From positions 23,521,759 through 23,585,758 of the forward strand of contig CAIIXF020000009.1 in assembly GCA_903813345.2 (NCBI GenBank): a DNA stretch of 64,000 nucleotides, written 5' to 3'. A program made the position numbers and the translations under genes. Shown piece after piece: positions 36,401 through 45,920 of this stretch. Positions within the stretch are counted from its first letter, which is position 1, and each line of letters opens with the position of its first letter. Source of the stretch: Owenia fusiformis (Eukaryota; Annelida; Polychaeta; Sabellida; Oweniidae). Below the pieces are notes generated by a model, which did no database searches, was not told where the DNA came from, and was given only the letters and a program-made list of their open reading frames with translations.

Positions 36401-37962
36401 ACCCGCACGCTAAATAAAACAATGACAACATCGAAAGTATTCTACCTTGTCATTGCTTTAATAGTCTGTATACCGAGTTTAATCAATAAAACATTGTACA
36501 ATGGATAACAAAATTCGGAAACGAGTACTATAGATTGGCTTTCGGACCACTGAACAGAGTGACCTAGATAATAGCGACGCTTCTTCTTAGGTCTACTGCT
36601 CAGTTATTAGTTGGTTTTCAACGTAACTCTATGATGTAATTTGATGATGAATACTTTTATTCCGTTGTTGCATCGATGATGCAGTTTGTAGTGCAGTAAG
36701 ATTGGCATGAAAGTATTGAAAGTCGAATGGAATTGTTTTTTCCAATATGGCGACTAGTCAACTGATCATGTGACCTTCTCTTCCGGAATATTTTCTCACT
36801 TTTCAATCATCGTTTTCACCACACTATGAATCAATACAATGAAAAAAATAGCTGTTATATTAAGATTAATAAAAGGTCAATCGTTTCTAATAATTTTTTC
36901 TGTACCCCCGTACGGGAATATGAACGAATATATCGTTTGAAAAATAGGTGTTAAAATCCCCATGTTAAACCTATGAGGGAAAACAAGGAAGTATAAATTT
37001 GTTCCTCCGCGAACTGCATCATGGGAAATATTTTGACCTTATAAGGAAAGATTTTCGCGTCTCCTCTTTTGAAGAGGGAACAGCGATTTCGAGAATTGAA
37101 GGATGCAGAAAATTTCCCATCATGCACCCTGACCTTAAAAGTAAGCATCCCTATTTATCAATACAATTCATTACAACACTGCAAACATCTCCTTCACAAG
37201 AGTCTTCATTTTTTCGAGGTCTCCTCTGCCGAAGGTAGCGCAAAGTAGGAGCGTAGCGACTACTTTGCGGGAGACCTCGAACCATTGATCACGTTTGCTC
37301 CTGTAATTATTCACTTCTTCACCTCTTTAAAATGTGATTTCAATCAGTTGATCAAATTTTCGGACTTTGACCTCAAATTCAAATATTAATATTTATAAGA
37401 AAAAATACTGACTCATTATTATATTTTTAAAAGTCTTTCAAATAAAGTGAAATGAAGCCAAAATCAGCTAAAATTATGCAATGTCGTAAAATGGCGTTAC
37501 TGGAATATGATGCAATCACCCGTGACGTCATACACGTATTGCCACATCAACAACTAAACAAACAATTAATAAATACTTCACTGATTGGTTTAAAGATTCT
37601 TCACATCATTTGTGACGTCATAAACATGTTACACAACCAACAACTAAACAAATAACAAATAGGCATTTAGGTTCGTTCAGTGCCACGCTCTTGAATCAGT
37701 TATAAACAGGATAATCAACAGATATATGATAGGGTCAGTAATTTTTTTGACTTGGAGACCTCGACTCGAGGAGTTTGCTGCATTTTCTTGTTTTAAAATG
37801 ATCTCTTGTTCTTCTTTCATTTGATTGAAATATTTTTATTGGAACTAGTGGATTGAAAAAAATCAAAAACAATTTAATTTTTCATTAATTTCATAGCAAC
37901 GACCTTACCATGCCATACACCGTCGCTGTGGCTTCTCCCTCCTTTAACTGTACGTGCTCCAT
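21446..37962 (-). CDS. TTC30 (IFT70): intraflagellar transport protein 70 / TTC30, complete
   Basis: TPR protein of the IFT-B core complex, which carries cargo along ciliary microtubules; IFT70 wraps around IFT52. Coding exons in transcript order: 37962-37909, 34268-34203, 33887-33678, 33405-33280, 32925-32754, 32454-32326, 32086-31884, 31463-31398, 29017-28898, one of the alternative exons (27291-27215, 27154-27078 or 28014-27944), 24767-24557, 24184-24113, 23870-23767, 23363-23155, 21570-21446. All have AG/GT borders and phases that fit. With a 77-nt alternative exon the total is 1944 nt, 647 residues (vertebrate TTC30 about 665). It starts MEHVQLKEGEATATVYGM. The TPR-rich body (YQMQDFVNAADCYEQL, NNxxLYYAQAL-like repeats) and the C-terminal YGRDVKAVVENPLEE...GKNTVTYEARLIKALL agree with the family throughout. 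The first intron (3.6 kb) and the intron after the alternative exons hold transposons. Confidence 0.97.
22035..22848. repeat. 32-bp minisatellite in the last IFT70 intron, interrupted
   Basis: About 18 copies of a 32-bp unit (CCTAAACTGAAACATCCATC followed by CATTTATCCCAG). Those at 22110-22370 are virtually identical and later ones diverge. After 22610 the array is broken by a copy of the CTTGTCATC family and then resumes for one or two units (22798-22848). Confidence 0.93.
22653..22794 (-). repeat. inverted single copy of the CTTGTCATC repeat family
   Basis: Read on the minus strand it runs CTTGTCATCAAAATTCCAGG, then AAAACCTGTCAG, CTTACAGATGTAAGAGC, AGTGCCAAGATCTAACAAGG, and ends GCCATTTTGCTCTCCAAAGTGC. 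The order is that of the module at 5512-5665. It sits inside the 32-bp minisatellite. Confidence 0.85.
25311..27040. mobile_element. composite element, outer inverted repeats GGCACGGAACGGA
   Basis: Outer ends of about 65 bp: left AGGGCTGGCACGGAACGGA..., right complement AGGAACGGCACGGAACGGA..., with shared CTTCGGAA and TTTCGGACC further in. They enclose a complete second element at 25459-26567. The end sequence has a hAT-like look, but I could not confirm a target duplication. The right end lies 37 bp downstream (in transcript sense) of IFT70 alternative exon 27078-27154. Confidence 0.65.
25459..26567. mobile_element. nested TA-flanked transposon with ~260-bp inverted repeats and relic coding interior
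   Basis: Ends GTAGCCCGGACAGAATTG... and its inverse, inside TATATA on both sides, so TA is the likely target. The arms extend to about 25720 and 26310. The interior has an open frame (25881-26066) with LSFQELQTAISEAIEKL followed by a GWVKRRV motif. This recalls the C-terminal end of IS630/Tc1-type transposases (L..AI..A...I....C..W...), so it may be a decayed transposase end. No DDE/D catalytic block survives. Confidence 0.75.
27078..27154 (-). CDS. TTC30 (IFT70): IFT70 alternative exon A (77 nt)
   Basis: Acceptor GGTCACAG, donor GTAAGTGA on the minus strand. Encodes VNESRNNHDDDSVKKAVN then DYDDCLE plus two bases of a Lys codon. The same segment in vertebrate IFT70 is the stretch just before YIPVLM. 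Starts in phase 0 and ends with two extra bases, exactly like exon B. Following exon B it would read GAA AAG TGA, an immediate stop, so A and B cannot both be used. Confidence 0.88.
27215..27291 (-). CDS. TTC30 (IFT70): IFT70 alternative exon B (77 nt)
   Basis: Acceptor CTGTGTTAG, donor GTAAGTTT on the minus strand. Encodes VQESGRAHSDDTMKHAIN then DYDDCLE plus two bases of Lys. Same length, phase and position as exon A, with 13 of 25 residues the same. The VQE(S/A) start is the closest of the set to the vertebrate IFT70 sequence. Only 60 nt separate the end of B from the start of A, too short for easy splicing of one to the other. Confidence 0.9.
27944..28014 (-). CDS. TTC30 (IFT70): IFT70 probable third alternative exon C (71 nt)
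   Basis: Acceptor GATCTTGCAG, donor GTAAGACC on the minus strand. Encodes EQYNAVQTMVKKNVFEYEDT then IVT plus CA. The VKKNVFEYEDTI part aligns with VKKAVNDYDDCL of exon A. Length differs by two codons but the phase is the same (0 in, 2 out), so it can replace A or B without a frameshift. Joined to A it reads CAG TGA, and joined to B it reaches a stop after 13 codons. Confidence 0.65.
28132..28268. mobile_element. 137-bp MITE, CAGACCCGTA ends
   Basis: CAGACCCGTA at the left and TACGGGTCTG at the right are perfect inverse ends. The interior (TTTTGAGCCTGT, GAACCTCCCTGG, CCCCCTTGGCAAA) matches the element at 39305-39448. Such ends are common in small hAT-type elements. Lies between IFT70 exons. 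Confidence 0.75.
28401..28475 (-). CDS. TTC30 (IFT70): IFT70 possible optional exon D (75 nt)
   Basis: An open 25-codon segment on the minus strand (IHDNREELLDLQTQANLD then TAGPSDF) with acceptor TTTTTGTTAG and a weaker donor GTCAGG. It is 75 nt and phase 0 at both ends, so it could be inserted before A, B or C without shifting the frame. It could not replace them. It has no counterpart in vertebrate IFT70. It may be a cassette exon or chance. Confidence 0.35.
29831..30796. mobile_element. 966-bp TA-flanked element, CTGTAGAAGAAGAAA ends
   Basis: Left CTGTAGAAGAAGAAA and right TTTCTTCTTCTACAG are perfect inverses, flanked by TA on both sides (29829-29830 and 30797-30798). The similarity continues inward (TATTATAGCG / CGCTATAATTTC and related). 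No transposase frame. Inserted in an IFT70 intron. Confidence 0.82.
34068..34144. repeat. ~80-bp dispersed repeat, copy 1
   Basis: CCCTGCACACAGAGTCTAG, then TTTAAACTGAAGAGGAAGC, TTTTTTAAGAAGCGAAATCA, AACAAATGCAAAGAG. The same order occurs at 62087-62166, and a diverged partial copy lies near 9466-9530. Lies in an IFT70 intron. Confidence 0.75.
35373..35591. repeat. recent 107-bp tandem duplication
   Basis: Two copies of a 107-bp segment (starting GTTAGTTTACTAGAAGAAAA / GTTAGTTAACTAGAAGAAAA) differ at only a handful of positions. First IFT70 intron. Confidence 0.93.
35887..36233. mobile_element. ~345-bp palindromic element
   Basis: Left arm AATTGAGTCACATGTTATTT...CTCCTTCCC...CTTTTCTAGGC and right arm its complement, meeting near 36062 around an AACATTTTCAG spacer. 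Arms are about 90% alike. The outer boundaries fade and no target duplication was resolved. Confidence 0.8.
36234..37908. other. first IFT70 intron, left part: hairpin and repeats
   Basis: Contains a nested hairpin (37215-37279): outer stem CGAGGTCTCC/GGAGACCTCG, inner stem CGCAAAGTAG/CTACTTTGCG, an 11-nt loop and a 14-nt bulge on one side. GGAGACCTCG recurs at 37754. Two similar blocks (37507-37568 and 37608-37654) share GTGACGTCATA and CAACAACTAAACAAA. No exons seen. Confidence 0.6.
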
Positions 37963-38505
37963 GATCGCAATATATTCTTCTCAAACTTGGACGTGTAAAT
38001 TATTCTCTAAATTAGAACTGCGTGGCTATAAATTGCAAATACAGAATGGTTGACAAAAATAATTTGAGAGAAGTTTGGAATGTGCATCCGGGTATTTTTT
38101 GTATTTTACCTCTATTATGGAGAGCACTTCGCTACAGCGATATAAGTTTTTATGAAGTAGCTGTTCTTGAACAGTAAATGTGCAGAATTTTGACTCAGAA
38201 TATTTTCTAACCGGACTTATTAGAGTCCCATAGAGTGTTATCCGCCCGATTACTTGAAGTAATAGTAGGAAAGTTAAACTTTTAGTTCAGTCCACTGTAT
38301 TGCTACATGTTGAGAACACAAGGTAAGAGGTGCAAAGATAGCAGAATTGTTTTTCTGGGTTGGGAGAAACAGAAAGTGAAACTGAGTGAAAGTTGAAAAT
38401 GCAGAGGCTCTTTGCATTTGGAGAAATGATAGTCCAATAGCACTACAAAACAGATATAACCAACCAAAGATATACTCATACTGTATTGAAGATCAGAGAT
38501 TTACA
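37963..38505. promoter_or_regulatory. IFT70 5' UTR and upstream region
   Basis: Lies immediately upstream of the IFT70 start codon (37962 on the minus strand). Divergent from the gene starting near 40.3 kb, but the 2.3-kb gap holds transposons, so a shared promoter is not evident. No TATA box or X-box could be assigned by eye. Confidence 0.35.
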
Positions 38506-39090
38506 CACAGGCCCAGGAAGAATAACCACCACGTGCACTTTATCCCGTGCCAGGATGTAATGTACATGTAATGTAATTATACTAGAGTCCATTTCACTGT
38601 TTAACTGCGTCAGTAAAAGCTAAAAAATAAGAAATCAAAATATCATTTTGCAATAATATATGGAAAAATATATTCCTATTGTACATGAATGACATTTGTA
38701 TATCTTGGATTGGTTCTAGTTTGGCTTATAAAGTGTGTGGCCTCTTATATTTGGATGCTTCTCTGCCTTGTTATTTTCAATAAGATTAACATGGCTGAAA
38801 TTCTTCAAATTACAAGACGGCACAGGCTTACTGCACAAAAAACTAAAAAATCTGAAATATACAAATGTCATTCATGTACATTATGAATATATTTTTTCAT
38901 GTATTATTGCACAATGGTCTCCCAATTTCTTATTTTTGCCGTTCTACTGACGCAATGAAGCAGTGAAATGGACTCTAATACTATGGAACAAGAGTTCCAC
39001 TCCCCTCCCACCCACTATGTATTAGGAAGAAAAAATACATTATTCAGTGAGTGGGGGGGGGGGGATTTAAATCTTCTTCCTGGGCCTGTG
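38506..39090. mobile_element. outer inverted pair CACAGGCCCAGGAAGAA enclosing another element
   Basis: CACAGGCCCAGGAAGAA near 38506 and TTCTTCCTGGGCCTGTG near 39074 are perfect inverses that bracket the TA-flanked element 38585-38975. This looks like one element inserted in another, or two fragments of one family in opposite orientation. A G homopolymer (about 12) lies near 39053. Confidence 0.6.
38585..38975. mobile_element. 391-bp TA-flanked inverted-repeat element
   Basis: Left GAGTCCATTTCACTGTTTAA and right complement (CAGTGAAATGGACTC) are flanked by TA. The arms stay alike for about 120 bp each (AAAATAAGAAAT, TGCAATAATA, TACATGAATGACATTTG on both sides). The ORFs crossing here are arm sequence. 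Confidence 0.88.
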
Positions 39091-39304
39091 GATTTTCACA
39101 TGGGTTGGTTAGGATAAAATTAAAAGGGGCATGATAGATCTAAACATTGCATTCAGGAGTCAGCATCATCTCATCTGACTTCTACATTATTACACTTTGA
39201 CAGTTCAGCAGATATTGAATTGCTGTGTGAGTGTTACCATGGTCTTTCACTAGAGAAGCCGACTGGTGGGCCGTGGCACCGTTTTATGTTGTGAGCGTTA
39301 AACA

Positions 39305-39448
39305 CAGACCTGTAGTCAGGGGGGTTCTAGCGAATCACCCTGGCCAATAATTCTTGATTATAGTCATTTTTGGGTCAAAGATGTCAAAAAGAACTCCCCT
39401 GGAAAATGAAAGTGAATCCCCCCTTGGCAAATCCTGGCTATGGGCCTG
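39305..39448. mobile_element. 144-bp MITE related to 28132-28268
   Basis: Ends CAGACCTGTAGTCAGG and (inverse) CAGGCCCATAGCCAGG. The interior ACTCCCCTGG and CCCCCTTGGCAAATCC is shared with 28132-28268. Confidence 0.75.
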
Positions 39449-40345
39449 TACCTTGTCTTTGATTGTCCGCAAACTTTAATGTTCACATTGATTTTGGGTT
39501 TTTCATGGCCAGAATCAATCATCCTTGCTGAAACTTACACATGATGTTGTTAAAATAATTTGTTTTGGATGTTCCATGGAACCATCATAGGTTGAAGAAA
39601 GTGATATTTTGAGCCATAATGAGAGAATGAAATGAACAAATGATAGTAATGAAGTGAAGAAATGCACAATAAAGGTATCATTTTGATGATCATTCCTTCG
39701 GTTGCATGGATTGTCGGCGACAAAAAAGATTTTTCTAATGTTTCATATCACTTGATTTAATAAGAAAATCAATTAATAGATTTAAAATGAAACACCTAAA
39801 ATTTCATTATAGGATATTAAATGCTCAGCTCTCTTTGCAGAATAATGCTCGCCTACCATGTGTTCGCGAATCCTGTGTCAAGCTGTTTTTACTTAATGGT
39901 TGTGCTTTTATATTTTACACTTTATAACCACATGAACTGATATAAAGTATGTCAGTTGTATAAAAATGAAAAAATTGCGTTTTATGATAAAGGTCACCCT
40001 AATGTTAGATATTTGTTAGTTCTGATCTTTTTTGAGTTGTTTAGATGTCATATTGTTATTGGTATTATTTTCATCATCAATTTTTGCAATTGACATAGTG
40101 AAAGGTTCTGTTGCATCTAGCAAAGTAAAGAACCATGGGCTTTCAAGATACATGTAACCCCATAAAAGAACTGGAGACTTCTTACCCATTACTTAGTCTT
40201 ACCGATGGGAATTTCCCTATCAGTATGATAAATTTTAAAAGCAAAAATGATTAACAATTTGTAATTGAACTCTATTGTCTCAATCATCTCAACTTATTTC
40301 AGATGTGTGCATTTTGTTATATCAACAATTCATTATATATTTCAG
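39449..40345. other. no exon placed; upstream of BPL_N gene
   Basis: A 5' UTR exon for the downstream gene is expected here, because the first coding exon follows an acceptor (TATATTTCAG at 40336-40345). None could be defined. GAACCATGGGCTTTCAA at 40131 recurs at 61671 and inverted at 55808. Confidence 0.3.
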
Positions 40346-40354
40346 CTAGTTCCA

Positions 40355-42761
40355 ATGAAACCTGCCATCTATGTGTACAGAGGTCTTGGGGCAAGTGAGC
40401 AGGGTCTGTCTATGCTGCTTAATGCCCTCAAAAGATGGTGCTGTATGTCCACATACGATGTCATCCAGATTAGCCCACAGGAGATCATTACAGGTATGTT
40501 TCATTATCCCAGCGAAGGAAGTTCGATAGGGATATTGTGAAGCTGTCTGCTGGAAAATAATTTGAATAATTTGGACAGATTTTCTTCATATTAATTGGAA
40601 AGATGTATATCCATTGGTGAATAGTTTTATCAAATAGGCCTACAGATGTAGTTTTTTTTTCAAGATGGCCACTGCACAAAAAGTGGTGGAAATTTTTCAT
40701 GAAAATCTTGTTTTTTTTTCAACCAAAGTAATCATGTAATACATGTACATGTACATGTAAGCATTTTACATTTTGTAAAATGTCCATAAAATTGTGACCA
40801 TGGGGAATTGATCAATCAAACTTAGTAGAATGAAAGAACACTGAACAAGGGTCAATTGTGCCAAACATGACCGCTGGATGACTGAGTTATTAACATTTGT
40901 TTGGGTTACCCTTTTTGGCACACCCTGTATTATAGATTCGATTCCAAATATTTCATCTTTTCAGAATCAAGCCTCATAAAATCCAAAATGATCACCACAT
41001 GCTGGAATTTGTAGTAATTTGAGATCTCTTTAAAGTATGGATATATAATCCTTGAATTAAAATAAATTATTTTCAGTCACAATTATTGTATCATTTATTT
41101 GATTTGTTCTTTGGAAAATCAAAAAGGGTCACCATGTACGAGAATTTTAAATAGTAAGGCTCCTTCAAGGGGTTTCTGGGTCTGTCTTCCAGGATTAGTT
41201 ACGTAAATTACGACCCTACATAAGGGATCCAATTCTTCACCTTCATTGGTGCTAAACAAAATACAATACCATTAGAGAGGTTAGAGTATTATTGTATCTT
41301 AACCCATTTTATCACAAATACATTTGATGTTATGTTGATATACATATTTTCAGGTGAATGGTGTAAAAATGCTTCCTTGCTAGCTATAGGGGGTGGCTAT
41401 GACAGAGGTTTTATCAAAGCTCTGGGTCCAACAGGTATGCACATTATCAAGCAGTATGTGCAGTCTGGGGGAAGGTATCTAGGTATATGTGCGGGTGGAT
41501 ACTTTGGCAGTCAGGAAATACAGTTTGATAAGGATGGACCACTCCAGGTGTGTGGTGAACGAGATCTGGGATTTTATCAAGGTGAGGTGGTTTCATTGTT
41601 TTTTAACAAGTTTTGATACCTGTATTTTCAGAAGTGTCAAAGTACTATCATAGACTTTATGAAGGATATAATGCTACCTGGTTTTGTTGTTAAGGTGAAG
41701 CACTTTAGCATCATACTTAGCCAAGAAATAGCATGAATTTTGTATAATTTATTGGATAACTTAAAGCTGTTTAATCTGTTGGTTAAGTGCTAGAGCAGAT
41801 CAATGGCACTGTAACTTTACCAAGAAATATTTATAAATATTCTTCGAAAATATATGCACCATTTTCATTAACTTTGTTAATGGATTAGAATTGGTTTTCA
41901 TTAAAATTCCTGCAGAAGAATGATTTAGCTGTACTGTAGCATGGAGTGTTTTCGTCTAAGAGTAAGCTGCTTTTAAGTTAAATAAATTCTGTGAATTTGT
42001 AAAACTTCTTGGTAAAATATTGCTCTGGCGCTTCACCAAATTTTAAAGTTCCTACCCTTTGGGGATGTTATATACGCTATTGCTAGAAGTTTTATTTGGG
42101 GATTTATGCACTTTTTACACTTTATATCGACCCTTTAAAGTTCCCATTGCAACAAGGTTTTTACAATTTGGATTTTTATTTACTAAAGAATGAACAGTTA
42201 CAAGTATTTATTTGGATTCCAGGTCTTTGTGTTGGGCCAGCATATGGTACACCCCCATACAAATACAACAGTGAACAAGGTGCTCAGGCTGCATGTATCA
42301 AATGGAACACCCTTGGACACAAATCTAATTCTACACCTATAAACATTTCACCAAATCATAACGCTGAAAAGGAGAGCACATCTGTGAATGGGGGAAAGAC
42401 TGTGTTCAATTACTTCAATGGTGGTGGATTTTTCACTTGCAATGATGGTTGCCATAGAGACATTGATAGTTACTACAGCAACAAGGATTGTTCCATAACA
42501 ACACTAGCTACATATATGGATTTACCCGAAACACCAGCAGCAATCGTAAAATGCTCCTTAAACAAAGGAATTTGTATTTTAACTGGCATCCATTTTGAAT
42601 ATCTAGTTGAAAAACTTAATCTAGAGGACAGTGATTTGAAAAATGTTATTCCCAAGCTACAGAGCAGTGTAAGAGAGAGAGAAGAATGTTTCAGATTTAT
42701 AATGGATCAGTTGGGAATCACCTGTAAATCTTGTAAAACTCATGAGACGTCCCATTTATGA
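40355..42761 (+). CDS. biotin-protein-ligase N-terminal-domain (class I amidotransferase-like) protein
   Basis: Three coding exons: 40355-40493 (139 nt), 41354-41581 (228 nt), 42223-42761 (539 nt), all with GT/AG borders and matching phases, giving 301 residues. It starts MKPAIYVYRGLGASEQGLSM. Residues 58-66 are IGGGYDRGF, and residues 90-95 GICAGG form the nucleophile elbow (Cys92) of glutamine-amidotransferase-like folds. Then come VGPAYG and a strand with FNGGGFF. A late LTGIHFEYL motif supplies the His expected of the triad. This is the BPL_N domain known from the front half of yeast biotin-protein ligase, here without a ligase domain. Its activity is unknown. The family call is firm, the function open. 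An insertion rich in Ser/Asn (about residues 150-180) is poorly conserved-looking. Confidence 0.9.
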
Positions 42762-42839
42762 GGTTATTTAATTAGTAATGGTAGATCTACTATCTATCAA
42801 ATAGTAGTACATTGTACATGTAGTAATCAAAAAGATACT

Positions 42840-44330
42840 ATTAAAATTGTGCATGGTTTTGTAACAACCATTTCACAGCATTTCTGTGTTGTGTCTTAAC
42901 TTGTATACCAAAGAATTTGCAGCAAAATTGCCATTTTTCAAGTACAAACTTGTATACATGAGAATTGGCATTATATTACCATTTTTTTTGAATTACAAGT
43001 ACATGTATGTGTATATATTTTTGGAGAAAAGCTTGAACAATGGGTTGAAGTTAAATTGTTCTAAAATGCATGGCTAAATGCATCATAATGTAATAAAATC
43101 ATGCACAATTTCTGTACAAGTGCTCTTCGGCTTAAATGCACACTCCGGTGTAATTGTGGGAGATTCTACTAAAATTGTGCATGGTTTTATTACAACAATT
43201 TCACAGCATTTCTGTGTTGTGTCTAAACTTGTATGCCAAAGAATTGGTAGCGAATATTGCCATTTTTGGCTCACACAGTGAGCCTATGGGATCGATCAGG
43301 CGTCCGTCCGTCCGTTGGTCCGTCTTTCAAGTACAAGTATATATATTTTTGGGATGAAAGCTTTTACAGTGTGTTTGTCCTAAACAACAGTTTGATATTT
43401 TCATTTCACGGCAAATATTTTGTGGCTACCATTGTCATCATTTAGGACTCCAGAATAATTGTTAGAAAATACTCTATTTTTGGAGGAGGCCATTAAACTA
43501 CTATTCATTGAAGTCTTTGTGTGATCTTTGTAAGCTTGACATGTGGTCACCAAATTGTTGAAGTCAAATTGTCTAAAATATAACACTACGAGGGGGTATC
43601 ATTAATTAGTGAGACAAGTACCATAACTTTTTCAAATTTGCTTCAATTGCATTGATATTTTCACCAAATAACATCTTGGTAGTATGCTACATCCTCATGT
43701 AGTTTGATTAGTTAACTCTATCATATAGTGGTTTAAGAGATTTCTATGTGACGTCATGACCAGTGACCCGGAGCAGTTATTAATATAAAAAAACTTCAAG
43801 ATTTTACGTCAAATTTTCCAATTTCTCTATATTTCATGACTTTATGGAATTTGTACTAGTATAGTGCCATCTAAGCATACATGCCTAACTATCATATAGC
43901 TTGCAAAGTTACATCTTTTCAAAGTATTCTCCACGGCATCTGATACACTTTCTACATCTATCAATCCATTCCTGGTATGCGTCCCTACACCCATGAGCCC
44001 ACAGCTCATTCATTGTGTGACATCATGTACTAGAGATGACATCATAATTGGTTGTGTTGTCATAACAACCACCTCAGGGCACTGTGTAAACAAAATTTGA
44101 AAAGAAACTGTCATTTTGTAAAAAATTACATAGTAAAAAGTGCCCTTGTTTCTGGTAATTTTTGACGTAATGACGTAAAATCATGCACCAATTTTGTAAC
44201 ATACACAAATTAATGTGAAAATAGATTCTCCTGAAGGTGTGCATGGTTTTACAAAAAGTAGAAAGTTACATTAACTATGTTGTGTTTAGAACATTGCCAG
44301 CAAATATTGCCATTTTCAAATTGGAACATT
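42840..44330 (+). repeat. three direct copies of a ~110-bp dispersed repeat
   Basis: Copies begin near 42843, 43169 and 44245 with GTGCATGGTTTT, followed by CATTTCACAGCATTTCTGTG, TTGTGTCT(T/A)AACTTGTAT and GCAAAATTGCCATTTTTCAA. The third is more decayed. The first two end with a stretch containing TTTTTGG and GAAAGCTT. Between them are simple CGTCCGTCCGT repeats (43299-43312). All lie in the 3' flank of the BPL_N gene. Confidence 0.7.
43586..44025 (-). mobile_element. 5'-truncated mariner-type transposon remnant
   Basis: The minus strand from about 44022 to 43909 reads WAHGCRDAYQEWIDRCRKC followed by IRCRGEYFEKM and a stop. This matches the typical end of mariner transposases (W..R..KC...EG.YFE). 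After the stop, about 310 bp run to GATACCCCCTCGTAGTG (plus strand 43586-43604), plausibly the 3' UTR and terminal repeat. The DDE/D part is missing. Confidence 0.6.
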
Positions 44331-44902
44331 GTATATTTTGGAATATTACACCACACTTGAGTGTATTAAGTGTTACCCAATGTTACCCAGAAATCATAGA
44401 TGAGCCTATTTGCTAGAAGAGATGAACTACTATAACTTTGTCTTTATGTGGAATTCTGGGTATTGTCACTCTTCATCATGAGTACTGTGCCATGAATCAG
44501 GGGGGGGGGGAGATTTCCCAAAGATGACATTTCGTATTGGCACGTTCTAAAACAAATTTTATTAACAGGCCTCATTTGCCATTGAAATGGATCTCAAAAT
44601 GTTCGCTGTAGTTTTATGAGTATGATGTTAACGCTTGTTCACGCTTGTTCACGTGATCACATCCTGCAATTTGATTGGAGATGATGCGGGAGATGACGTA
44701 ATGGGGGATCCCCGAAGACTATGAAAGAATTGTGGGAGCTACTCACTTCTGGCCATGAATAGATTTACTTTAGTCTTAGATTTACAACTACAAGCCTGTA
44801 AAACTATCTTTTGTTGATAGGAAGTTTTTGGCTTCAGGCTTAAAACCTAATTTGTGGAATTAAGAATTTCTTCAGTGTATGATGTATGATTTAAGAAATA
44901 AA
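44331..44902. other. no gene seen
   Basis: Spacer. A G homopolymer (about 10) lies at 44501-44510, and GTTCACGCTTGTTCACG (44636-44653) is a short direct repeat. Nothing else recognised. Confidence 0.35.
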
Positions 44903-45057
44903 GGCCGAAGAGCAGGGGTAATATTGTCGAATACACCCCTTAGGGCTAGGCACAAAAGCTTTCGAACCCCTCACTCCCTTCAGTCGATTGGGGTACAGAA
45001 AACGTTTGTGCCTAGCCCTGCGGGGTGTATTCGACGATATTATACCTGCTCTGAGGT
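44903..45057. mobile_element. ~155-bp palindromic MITE
   Basis: Arms AGAGCAGGGGTAATATTGTC / GACGATATTATACCTGCTCT, continuing with GAATACACCCC and GGGCTAGGCACAAA in inverse on both sides. The loop lies around 44960-44998. Arms are about 90% alike. Confidence 0.85.
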
Positions 45058-45920
45058 CTATATTACGATTCGAACATGAAACTCACTAAAATGTTTCGAA
45101 TATTCATTATGGTCCGCCATTACTACGGCCCGCCGTCACACATTACACGTATTACCAGGGGTTTTGTTCGCGAATATACCCCGGGTGAAAAGTAAACTTT
45201 GTATACAGTTTGTAGAAGGCGTGAATACAGTCATATTCGAATGCCAAATAACTCCCAATGATCATATGACGTACACATGTTGTTTATGATCACAATGGGG
45301 AATATTTTACAAGGTCCTGTATGCTAGCCAATACAAATAATGCTACTCCAGTTACTGAGTAATATTTTAATTGGTGCCCTATATATTTTCAATTAAAACA
45401 TAGGCCTAACTGTATGTTGTAAGAATGAGTGCTTTAAACATTCCTGTAGTTTGTAAGATTGAATTCTTTATACAGAAATAGAATTGTTATCCATTTGAAT
45501 TTAAAATGTTTCTGCATTTTGTGAATGGGTGAACAGACAGCAGCTTCTAGGCGAGCCAGAAAGTATAAGGGGCAATAGAATAAATTACTGTAGTATGTTA
45601 TGGGGCAATAAAATAAATCACTGCAGTATGTTAGCACCCTCCGTAAACAGGGCTTCAAAATCCAGAATATCTTTTTTAGGTACGGATTGTGGACACGTGC
45701 TTAGGATGATGTATTTAAGATGATTTACTGAATCGTTGATCATGCACACCATTTACATGATGGATAAATCTTAGAACCGAGATGTTCACATTCCCAAAAG
45801 CACAATGGGTTAGCAAAGTCAGATATATATGTTTATATCCGAAGAATACTTTTAAAATCAATTTGATTATATAATCTTGACATGTTCATGTGTTAGTAAA
45901 TAATGTTTTTTCTCACTTTT
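45058..45920. other. no gene seen
   Basis: Spacer. ATACCCCGGGTGAAA near 45176 may be a fragment of the neighbouring MITE family. A short duplication (GGGGCAATA(G/A)AATAAAT(T/C)ACTG) occurs at 45570-45623. No supported exon. Confidence 0.35.

Noticed and set aside
42096-42222. Upstream extension of the third BPL_N exon
   Set aside because: The 42 codons before 42223 do not continue the domain, and an acceptor (GGATTCCAG) precedes the conserved LCVGPAYG segment.
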